A stretch of 64,000 nucleotides of DNA from Trichomonas vaginalis G3. Taxonomy: Eukaryota > Parabasalia > Trichomonadida > Trichomonadidae. The DNA is taken from NCBI RefSeq assembly GCF_026262505.1, contig NC_067203.1:25587411-25651410 (forward strand), in the 5' to 3' direction. This document shows, one piece after another, positions 9,735-17,858 of this stretch. How positions within the stretch are numbered: position 1 is the first letter of the stretch; each line of letters opens with the position of its first letter. A program made the translations under genes and the position numbers. The notes under the pieces are model-generated. The model saw only the letters and a list, made by a program, of their open reading frames with translations, ran no database searches and was not told where the DNA came from.

Positions 9735-12257
9735 TTAATTTTCAATTTCAACATCCTTACCTCTGACATACAATGATAAAAATTGATATCCGATTGCTCC
9801 TCCTCTTGGGATCACATAACACCAATTTTCATCGATCACAACATATTCGCCTTGTAAATCAAGTCTCTTATAAAATTTAAAAGAGGCATGACCATCTCTT
9901 CCGAGTGTAAGTGAAACAATGGCAAATCTGATAAATATGATATGTGAATGTTCATGAAGCAGTTCAATTTGGTCTGGCTGAGCTTCTTGAGATTCGCGGT
10001 CATTTGCAATGAAGAGGTATCTATTCACATGAGTAATCTTCTTATTCTCGAAATATTCTTTGAAATTTCCATCTTCAGGAAGTTTTAACATGTTAACACA
10101 TTGAGCTTGATTATTCTCATCAATGAATTGAATCCCGCATAAATGTGGGTTCATAAAAGATGAAATAATGAGTCGTGGATCGCCTTGTTGTTCAAAATGA
10201 AGCATATTATATGTTTTTCCTGGTGAAATCGAAGTAGATCTTCCCATACGTTCTAATATTTGTAGGATATGGAGAAGATCTTCTTGTTTGGAATCTTCTT
10301 CTCCAACCTGAAACAATTCTAAAGCTCTTGCACCATTATCTTCTTCGATTCGAATATTTTCAAGGATAATGATAGTCAAGAACAATTGCATGGCGGCATT
10401 TAAGGCGCTTCGAGAATCATCGAGCCTGATGATTTGTGAATTTACCCTCTCTGTGGCATAATGATTGTGACGTCTGATCTCGTTAAATATTTCTGAGTAA
10501 TGAAGCTGATTGGTTAACAAAACATCAAATCGCGGAGCATATTCCACAGAGTCCATAAAAGATGCTCCGCTTCTTGATGCAAGGCAGTGTATCAATTGAT
10601 CTGTGGGTTCAAAATGGACATCAACTATTGGAAGAGGCGAAAACACTTCAGCTGGAGAAGGAGGATTATAATTTGGTTCAGGTTCTACTGCGCTTTCAAT
10701 TTCTGATGGATCTAGATCATATTCAAGGATTTCTCTTTCTTCTTCTGGAGTGAATCCTTCAAGATCTTCTTCATCATCACTTCCATCCCAGTCTTCATCA
10801 TCTGAAACTATTTCTTCAATCTGGGTATTTTCCTGTCTCCTATGGCGTCGTTCATTGATCTCACTGAACTCTTGAAGGAGGTCAAAATCAGGGGCGTCTT
10901 CCTCTTCTGCGTTTTGGCCAAGAAGCTCGCCTACTGTGAATTGAGCCTTCACTTCGTCAATCCGTTCAATGAAGTCTGAGGCCTCTTCGTCAGAGATACG
11001 TGGTTGGATGCTTTCATTTTCTTCAAGATCTTTGATGTGCATACTGAATGCAGTCTCAATGAGCTCAGGAGTCAGCGCATTCCAGCAACGTATTAAAATA
11101 TACACTGCCAACTTCAGCGTGCACTCGAGGGAAGTGTCGATAGAATAGTAAGTCCACCATGTTCTCGTTGCCATATTCTTTAAGGCGCCAAAGACATGCA
11201 TGTCAAGAGGTTGGCACAGATCGGTGCATCCAACTGGAATGAAGACGAGTGTGATGTTCAAGTCTTTAGCAAGCTTCTTTGTTTCTGCATTTCTGTGGCT
11301 AGAATATGTATCAAGAAACAAGTAGATTCTATCATTTTGAATGTAACTTGGATTCTCGCGATAACGATCGTTGTAATACTTTCTAAGCCATCTGAGATAT
11401 TCTTGAAATACCTCCTTTGTGGCCCAACCTGTTTCGGAATGCAAAATCAACTCATTGGAAAAGACTCTGTTGTCGTAAATCTGCTTATGGCATGCATCTG
11501 TGAGACCCTTGCAGACAAATGTGAGTGGAAGTTTACTGCCGTCTGCCTGGATTGTGGCAATAATAGTGATTCCTTTCTTCTCGTTATGATTCATGTGGAC
11601 GTCAACACCTTCCGAGCCTTTTATTGCATATGTCAGTCCATGAGCGATTCCACATCCGTAAAAGGATTCATTTGCGTTGCAGATTCTCCACAATTCATCC
11701 TTGAAGAGTTCCATAAGTTGAGTTTTGGTCTGTTTAAAGCTTTCGATACGAGTCTTCATCTCTTCGATGTCTTTTGGCCGACGATGCCAATGTGCTTCAC
11801 GAGTGGTCAGGTCGCATCTCTCTCGGAAATTCGAAAGGTAATGGTCAGAAACAACAAAATCGTTTCTGAGAATCTCGTTAGGGTAAGCCTTTATGAACAT
11901 CTTGACAAGCACTCTGCACATTTGGGTGTTAAAGAAGAATTTTTTTTCGATGAATTCTTTGATGATGTAATTGGCTAACAATTCTTCACCGTGATCACTG
12001 ATAGCACGATTGATCAAAGATGCAGCCGTCTTTGGGTTAAATTCTGGGTCAAGTTCGTATTTTTTACGGTAATTATATAAGGTGGCAGGACAAACGTTTG
12101 TACTCTTGGCGAGAATTTCTATGAGACCTTTGTTAGCTGGATCCAAGCTGTCTTCAATGAGGCTCATTAGGAGAGATACTTGAGTGTCTGACAAATTTGC
12201 TGCATTAGTTAGTAAACATATCAAGGGTACGGCGGCACTGCGCGCCTCCTTACCCAT
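9735..12257 (-). CDS. Pogo/Tigger-like DDE (DDE_1) transposase-derived protein, 840 aa
   Basis: I take the ATG of MGKEARSAAV as start; the frame extends six codons upstream only through a GTG. Residues about 20-160 form helix-turn-helix-type DNA-binding domains (VCPATLYNYRKKYEL). The DDE core follows: NANES (194-198), FLDTYSSH (D316) and GCTDLCQPLDMHVFG (D352). Family members normally read N-x-D-E-T at the first site; here residue 196 is Asn, so cleavage activity is doubtful. Residues about 435-545 are very acidic, and the last 300 residues are an unrecognised extension much longer than in typical pogo proteins. G+C is above that of its neighbours. It may be a domesticated or regulatory transposase, or Polinton cargo, since its start is shared with the Polinton ends. 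Confidence 0.8.
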   Translation of the reverse strand: MGKEARSAAVPLICLLTNAANLSDTQVSLLMSLIEDSLDPANKGLIEILAKSTNVCPATLYNYRKKYELDPEFNPKTAASLINRAISDHGEELLANYIIKEFIEKKFFFNTQMCRVLVKMFIKAYPNEILRNDFVVSDHYLSNFRERCDLTTREAHWHRRPKDIEEMKTRIESFKQTKTQLMELFKDELWRICNANESFYGCGIAHGLTYAIKGSEGVDVHMNHNEKKGITIIATIQADGSKLPLTFVCKGLTDACHKQIYDNRVFSNELILHSETGWATKEVFQEYLRWLRKYYNDRYRENPSYIQNDRIYLFLDTYSSHRNAETKKLAKDLNITLVFIPVGCTDLCQPLDMHVFGALKNMATRTWWTYYSIDTSLECTLKLAVYILIRCWNALTPELIETAFSMHIKDLEENESIQPRISDEEASDFIERIDEVKAQFTVGELLGQNAEEEDAPDFDLLQEFSEINERRHRRQENTQIEEIVSDDEDWDGSDDEEDLEGFTPEEEREILEYDLDPSEIESAVEPEPNYNPPSPAEVFSPLPIVDVHFEPTDQLIHCLASRSGASFMDSVEYAPRFDVLLTNQLHYSEIFNEIRRHNHYATERVNSQIIRLDDSRSALNAAMQLFLTIIILENIRIEEDNGARALELFQVGEEDSKQEDLLHILQILERMGRSTSISPGKTYNMLHFEQQGDPRLIISSFMNPHLCGIQFIDENNQAQCVNMLKLPEDGNFKEYFENKKITHVNRYLFIANDRESQEAQPDQIELLHEHSHIIFIRFAIVSLTLGRDGHASFKFYKRLDLQGEYVVIDENWCYVIPRGGAIGYQFLSLYVRGKDVEIEN

Positions 12258-12264
12258 GATATGT
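12216..12264. repeat. 49-bp border palindrome overlapping the DDE start
   Basis: Arms 12216-12229 and 12251-12264 (ACATATCAAGGGTA and TACCCATGATATGT) pair with one mismatch around a 21-base G+C-rich spacer containing CGGCGGCACTGCG. The DDE start codon lies in the right arm. The same design, with different but still complementary arms, occurs at 16417, 38455 and 39227. Confidence 0.8.
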
Positions 12265-12389
12265 GAATTTGACACTTTACGAAACCGTTAACGTATATTT
12301 TACAACACAAACGACAACACTAACTTAACCTTAAATATTTACAAAGCCACCAACCACTTCACCTCACTAATGTAAAAAAATAAACGTTC

Positions 12390-12710
12390 TCACTTACAAA
12401 AGTATTGCAACTCCTCCCATTGCTGTGCTTCATATAACAGCTCATAATCTTCTGACTCACTTTCTTCTTCATATAGGTCAAAATCACTGTCATAGTTTAT
12501 ACCTGTAAGTTTTGACAAAGCTAATGAAACACGCTTACCGTTTGTATCATATGCTTGTATAAATTTTCCATTATGCTTGTAGTCATAAACGCTCAAACTA
12601 ACTTTACCCTTTCTCCCTCGTATCTGATAGAATGTATTTTCACGAGGAACGAAGAACAAATTCTTGAACTCATGACCGTTGTAGTTTGTTATCTCAATAG
12701 TTTTCGTCAT
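12390..12710 (-). CDS. Polinton terminal-repeat small protein, 106 aa
   Basis: Unknown protein beginning MTKTIEITNYNGHEFKNLFF. It is a diverged sister of the 94-residue product at 16637-16921 (shared HxFKxLFFxPxxNxFxQI, SLxVY and YDxxGK blocks), so its gene belongs to the Polinton end module. The predicted fold is mostly beta with an acidic C-terminus. The ATG follows a TTTTTAT box. No enzyme motif is visible; a small virion or DNA-binding protein is possible. Confidence 0.6.
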   Translation of the reverse strand: MTKTIEITNYNGHEFKNLFFVPRENTFYQIRGRKGKVSLSVYDYKHNGKFIQAYDTNGKRVSLALSKLTGINYDSDFDLYEEESESEDYELLYEAQQWEELQYFCK

Positions 12711-12810
12711 TTATATAAAAATAAAATAAAAAATAAACTTAAAAAATACAATAAAAATTAATGATATCACCACCCTCACACGTATGAAAACATAGCACAA
12801 AAATAATTTT

Positions 12811-12859
12811 AGGTGAAGTGGTGAGATCTCACCTCTTTTTTCACCTGTTTTTTCACCCT
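12811..12859 (+). repeat. Iteron module, GGTGA type
   Basis: After AAAATAATTTT come the words AGGTGA, then the palindrome GGTGAGATCTCACC, then TCACC twice more at about 12-base steps with T-rich spacers. The same layout recurs at nine other places in the window with the word replaced throughout by GTTAG or GGTAG. Confidence 0.8.
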
Positions 12860-12874
12860 GTTGAATTTATTGCT

Positions 12875-13111
12875 TTATAACTCTCTTCCTTTCTCCAACT
12901 CTTCTAACTTCTTCCTAAGTTTAGTAATGTTGTCCTCATGAAGTTTAATCTTTCTCAAAATTCCTTCTTTATCTAATGGTTGCTTTATCTTTCTAAACTG
13001 AACTCTACCATCCTTCATAGTATGAATGTAAAAACCTTCTGGAATAGTTCCTGATTTAATGTATTCTACCAAAAACTTTTGTTTCATTGCTTCAGTGACT
13101 TTAGTCGTCAT
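12875..13111 (-). CDS. Polinton terminal-repeat small protein, 78 aa
   Basis: Begins MTTKVTEAMKQKFLVEYIKS and differs by only a few residues from the 78-residue product at 17086-17322. The middle (GFYIHTMKDGRVQFRKIKQPL) resembles the start of the product at 19461-19895; the last 30 residues are a charged coiled coil ending in KGREL. Function unknown. It lies immediately beside an iteron module in both copies, so a protein acting on those sites is a reasonable but untested idea. Confidence 0.65.
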   Translation of the reverse strand: MTTKVTEAMKQKFLVEYIKSGTIPEGFYIHTMKDGRVQFRKIKQPLDKEGILRKIKLHEDNITKLRKKLEELEKGREL

Positions 13112-13690
13112 TTTACTCTAAGGTGAAGCTAGCACAGCGATAATGGATTTCATGACTTTTTAGTATTTCATGCAATCTTAACAGATAGCCTTACAAGTAC
13201 TTCCAGTGTCCCTAGCTGTCCCTCCTTTTTATATAACTCCATGACATTTATAATCTCGCGAAACTTAACAGGTAGCATAACAGATTAAAATCAGATGAGG
13301 TTTTGAACCAAAATTTCTAAGCAACGTTGTCAAGGATTTTGAGGAACTAGGGACAGAGTGTGGCAAAGTCCAAGATTTAATTTATCTTCATCTGTTTCAT
13401 CAGCTATCTCATCTAATATGCCAATATTTTATTCATAACTCGTGGCAAACTCACTAACTTTCGTTATGTTCATCTGCATGCTTCATCTGATAGAAAGTAT
13501 GACTTTCATTAACTCTGTGAGATAATGAAAACTACTAGGGACAGAGACCATGGCAAAGTTTATGACTTTCATTATTTCCAGAACTTAATGAAAACTACTA
13601 GGGACAGAGACCATGGCAAAGTTCATGATTTAATTTATTCTCTCACTAACAACAAACACAAACTCCAACACTAACTCAAGTACTAACTTC
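13112..13690. other. Non-coding DNA with short imperfect repeats
   Basis: No gene. The phrase ACTAGGGACAGAG followed by TGGCAAAGT occurs about three times between 13.34 and 13.62 kb, with an inverted relative near 13.21 kb. It leads into the 25-bp satellite. Confidence 0.5.
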
Positions 13691-13699
13691 AGCACAAAT

Positions 13700-16408
13700 G
13701 ACAAACGTCAAGACTTCTTCGTAAATGTTTAGTCAAGACTTCTTCGTAAATGTTTTGTCAAGACTTCATCGTATATGTTTTGTCAAGACTTCATCGTATA
13801 TGTTTTGTCAAGATTTCATCGAAACTAAACGTAAATGTTTTGTCATGACTTCTTCGTAAATGTTTTGTCAAAACTTCATCGTAAATGTTTTGTCATGACT
13901 TCATCGTATATGTTTTGTCAAGACTTCATCGTATATGTTTTGTCAAGACTTCATCGTATATGTTTTGTCATGATTTCATCGTAAATGTTTTGTCAAGATT
14001 TCATCAAACTTCATCGTAAATGTTTTGTCAAAACTTCATCGTATATGTTTTGTCATGACTTCTTCGTATATGTTTTGTCAAGATTTCATCGAACTTCATC
14101 GTAAATGTTTTGTCATGACTTCTTCGTATATGCTTTGTCGAACTTAAACGTAAATGTTTTGTCATGACTTCTTCGTAAATGTTTTGTCATGATTTCATCG
14201 TAAATGTTTTGTCATGACTTCTTCGTAAATGTTTTGTCATGACTTCTTCGTATATGTTTTGTCATGACTTCTTCGTATATGCTTTGTCATGACTTCATCG
14301 TATATGTTTTGTTATGACTTCATCGAAACTAAACGTATATGTTTTGTCATGATTTCTTCGTAAATGCTTCATCGAACTTAAACGTATATGTTTTGTCATG
14401 ACTTCATCGAACTTCATCGTATATGCTTTGTTATGACTTCATCGAAACTAAACGTAAATGTTTTGTCAAGACTTCTTCGTAAATGTTTTGTCAAGACTTC
14501 ATCGTATATGTTTTGTCAAGACTTCATCGTATATGTTTTGTCAAGACTTCATCGAAACTAAACGTAAATGTTTTGTCAAGACTTCATCGTAAATGTTTTG
14601 TCATGACTTCTTCGTAAATGTTTTGTCAAGACTTCATCGTATATGTTTTGTCAAGACTTCATCGTATATGTTTTGTCAAGACTTCATCGTATATGTTTTG
14701 TCAAGACTTCATCGAAACTAAACGTAAATGTTTTGTCATGACTTCTTCGTAAATGTTTTGTCAAAACTTCATCGTAAATGTTTTGTCATGACTTCATCGT
14801 ATATGTTTTGTCAAGACTTCATCGTATATGTTTTGTCATGACTTCTTCGTAAATGTTTTGTCATGATTTCATCGTATATGTTTTGTCAAGACTTCATCGT
14901 ATATGTTTTGTCATGATTTCATCGTAAATGTTTTGTCAAGATTTCATCAAACTTCATCGTAAATGTTTTGTCAAAACTTCATCGTATATGTTTTGTCAAA
15001 ACTTCATCGTAAATGTTTTGTCAAGACTTCATCGTATATATTTTGTCATGATTTCATCGTAAATGTTTTGTCAAGATTTCATCGAACTTCATCGTAAATG
15101 TTTTGTAATGATTTCATCGTATATGCTTTGTCGAACTTAAACGTAAATGTTTTGTCATGACTTCTTCGTAAATGTTTTGTCATGATTTCATCGTAAATGT
15201 TTTGTCATAATTTCTTCGTAAATGTTTTGTCATGACTTCTTCGTATATGTTTTGTCATGACTTCTTCGTATATGTTTTGTCATGACTTCTTCGTATATGC
15301 TTTGTCATGACTTCATCGTATATGTTTTGTTATGACTTCATCGAAACTAAACGTATATGTTTTGTCATGATTTCTTCGTAAATGCTTCATCGAACTTAAA
15401 CGTATATGTTTTGTCATGACTTCATCGAACTTCATCGTATATGCTTTGTTATGACTTCATCGAAACTAAACGTAAATGTTTTGTCATGACTTCATCGAAA
15501 CTAAACGTATATGTTTTGTTATGACTTCATCGTAAATGTTTTGTTATGACTTCATCGTATATGTTTTGTCGAACTTCATCGTAAATGTTTTGTCATGATT
15601 TCATCGTATATGCTTTGTCAAAACTTCATCGTATATGTTTTGTCATGATTTCATCGTATATGTTTTGTCATGACTTCTTCGTATATGTTTTGTCAAGATT
15701 TCATCGAACTTCATCGTAAATGTTTTGTCATGACTTCTTCGTATATGCTTTGTCGAACTTAAACGTAAATGTTTTGTCATGATTTCATCGTAAATGTTTT
15801 GTCATAATTTCTTCGTAAATGTTTTGTCATGATTTCATCGTAAATGTTTTGTCATGATTTCATCGTATATGTTTTGTCATGACTTCTTCGTATATGCTTT
15901 GTCATGACTTCATCGTATACGTTTTGTTATGACTTCATCGAACTTAAACATATATGTTTTGTCATGATTTCTTCGTAAATGCTTCATCGAACTTAAACGT
16001 ATATGTTTTGTCATGACTTCATCGAACTTCATCGTATATGCTTTGTTATGACTTCATCGAAACTAAACGTAAATGTTTTGTCAAGACTTCTTCGTAAATG
16101 TTTTGTCAAGACTTCATCGTATATGTTTTGTCGAACTTCATCGTAAATGTTTTGTCATGATTTCATCGTATATGCTTTGTCAAAACTTCATCGTAAATGT
16201 TTTGTCATGATTTCTTCGTAAATGCTTCATCGAACTTAAACGTATATGTTTTGTCATGACTTCATCGAACTTCATCGTATATGCTTTGTTATGACTTCAT
16301 CGAAACTAAACGTAAATGTTTTGTCATGACTTCTTCGTAAATGTTTTGTCAAGACTTCATCGTATATGTTTTGTCGAACTTCATCGTAAATGTTTTGTCA
16401 AAACTTCA
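13700..16408 (+). repeat. 25-bp satellite, about 2.7 kb (roughly 100 units)
   Basis: Basic unit ATGTTTTGTCATGACTTCWTCGTAW, 25 bases, with a few fixed variants (TCAAGA or TCAAAA for TCATGA; TTTCATC; a shortened GTCGAACTTAAACG form) that recur in the same order, showing a higher-order structure. It is non-coding because 25 is not a multiple of three. The same satellite flanks the other Polinton A end (39.29-40.03 kb) and lies near 63.55-63.61 kb, so it is a Polinton-associated subterminal satellite. Confidence 0.9.
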
Positions 16409-16416
16409 GTTAGTAT

Positions 16417-16465
16417 ACAAGTCTTGGGTACGGCGGCACTGCGTTCCACTTTACCCAATACTTGT
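16417..16465. repeat. Border palindrome, inner left end of Polinton A
   Basis: Arms 16417-16430 and 16452-16465 (ACAAGTCTTGGGTA and TACCCAATACTTGT) with a 21-base spacer containing the same CGGCGGCACTGCG core as at 12216. The arm sequence differs from that copy but pairing is kept. Confidence 0.8.
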
Positions 16466-16636
16466 GAATTTGACACTTTACAAAACCGTTAACGTATATT
16501 TTACAACACAAACGACAACACTAACTTAACCTTAAATATTTACAAAACCACCACCCACTTCACTTCACTAACGAACTCACTAATGTAAAAATAAACGTTC
16601 TCACTATCGTTCTCACTAACGACTTCACTAATGTTC

Positions 16637-16921
16637 TCATAAATTTTCCTCAATATCTTCATCATCAGTGTTAACCCTATTGTAGTCATACTTGAAGCCA
16701 TAAACTTTCTCTAACTTCTTAACGTACAATTTACATAACTTACCTTCGTCATCGTATGGTTTAATGATATAACTATTTCTATCTTTATAAACAGTCAATG
16801 AAAAGTCAACTGGTCTCGGATGTATTTGAAAGAACATGTTATGCTCAGGAAGGAAGAATAAATGTTTAAATGTATGTTTGTTATATGTTTTGATTTGTAT
16901 GAGTTGCTTTTGTTCTGTCAT
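16637..16921 (-). CDS. Polinton end-module small protein, 94 aa
   Basis: Begins MTEQKQLIQIKTYNKHTFKH. Sister of the product at 12390-12710; decayed relatives lie in inverted orientation in both right-hand end copies (37.99-38.28 and 38.76-39.05 kb), so it is a standard component of the Polinton end. A TTTTTAT box precedes the ATG. The acidic tail (VNTDDEDIEENL) and otherwise beta-rich composition give no function. Confidence 0.65.
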   Translation of the reverse strand: MTEQKQLIQIKTYNKHTFKHLFFLPEHNMFFQIHPRPVDFSLTVYKDRNSYIIKPYDDEGKLCKLYVKKLEKVYGFKYDYNRVNTDDEDIEENL

Positions 16922-17023
16922 TTACATAAAAATAAACTTAAAAATAAAATAAAAAATAAACTTAAAAATAAATGATATCACCACCCGCACACGTATGAAA
17001 ACATAGCACAAAAATAATGTTTA

Positions 17024-17069
17024 TGTTAGAATGTTAGATCTAACACGTTTTCTAACACGTTTTCTAACC
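17024..17069 (+). repeat. Iteron module, GTTAG type
   Basis: After AAAAATAATGTTTATG comes GTTAGAATGTTAGATCTAAC, then TCTAAC twice more, each after ACGTTT. It is the counterpart of the GGTGA-type module at 12811-12859 in the same position relative to the 78-residue gene. Confidence 0.85.
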
Positions 17070-17085
17070 TTGTGAATTCATTACT

Positions 17086-17322
17086 TTATAACTCTCTTCC
17101 TTTCTCCAACTCTTCTAACTTCTTCTTAAGTTCAGCAATGTTGTCCTCATGAAGTTTAATCTTTCTCAAAATTCCTTCTCTATCTAATGGTTGCTTTATC
17201 TTTCTAAACTGAACTCTACCATCCTTCATAGTATGAACGTAAAAACCTTCTGGAATAATTCCTGATTTAATGTATTCTACCAAAAACTTTTGTTTCATTG
17301 CTTCAGTGACTTTAGTCGTCAT
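17086..17322 (-). CDS. Polinton end-module small protein, 78 aa
   Basis: Same gene as 12875-13111. The ATG chosen gives identical length in both copies; the three extra upstream codons have no ATG. The C-terminal half is a coiled coil. The last codons of a relative are still visible in the right-hand end near 38.53-38.60 kb. Confidence 0.65.
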   Translation of the reverse strand: MTTKVTEAMKQKFLVEYIKSGIIPEGFYVHTMKDGRVQFRKIKQPLDREGILRKIKLHEDNIAELKKKLEELEKGREL

Positions 17323-17369
17323 TTCAATCAAATAAAAATGTTCAAATAAAATAAAAATAACGTTATTTT

Positions 17370-17828
17370 TCAGTAAGGAAACGCAGGAGTTTTACGATTT
17401 ATTTGAGGCGTAGGTTCTGGTTTAAATGTTGGAGTCGGTTTAGGAGTTGACTTTTGAACAGGAGTTTGTACTTCCATAGGTTCAGGAGTCATTGAAGGTT
17501 TTGCTTGTGAAGGCGTTGGTTTTGACGAAGGTGTTGGAGTTTGTTTAACTTCAGCTACTTCAGTATTATTTATAACATTTGCTTTATTTCTTTTCAACAT
17601 CATAACTGCTCCTGCTGTAGCTAGCAAACCTAGTGGGAGACCATATCTTATATAAGGACTTGACCAAATGCTATTTTTGACAGGAGCTGGTGGAACACCT
17701 AACCTTGGTGAAACTGCTCTTTGCCATTGTGCAGCTCGTAAGAAATATTCAATAGGTGCTCCATAATCGTTTGGTAAAGTTTGTTTCACAGATGGTGAAG
17801 GTTCACGAGAGCTTGATGAAGAACTCAT
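17370..17828 (-). CDS. Single-pass membrane protein with Pro/Thr-rich tail, 152 aa
   Basis: A Ser-rich N-terminus, a hydrophobic segment at about residues 60-80 (GLPLGLLATAGAVMMLKR) with a basic stop-transfer end, then about 65 residues rich in Pro, Thr and Lys (TPTPSSKPTPSQ). It lies directly downstream of the major capsid gene on the same strand, 30 bases away. Small membrane-anchored proteins beside the capsid gene are common in Polinton-like viruses; a virion membrane or entry role is inference. Confidence 0.6.
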   Translation of the reverse strand: MSSSSSSREPSPSVKQTLPNDYGAPIEYFLRAAQWQRAVSPRLGVPPAPVKNSIWSSPYIRYGLPLGLLATAGAVMMLKRNKANVINNTEVAEVKQTPTPSSKPTPSQAKPSMTPEPMEVQTPVQKSTPKPTPTFKPEPTPQINRKTPAFPY

Positions 17829-17858
17829 TTATAAGCTTTAAAAATAAACGTTCATCCT

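Noticed and set aside
10562-11978. Plus-strand frames of 63 and 260 residues
   Set aside because: Antisense to the DDE gene, whose motifs fix the other strand.
13700-16408. CRISPR or coding interpretation of the 25-bp array
   Set aside because: No spacers, unit not a multiple of three, no open frame through the array.
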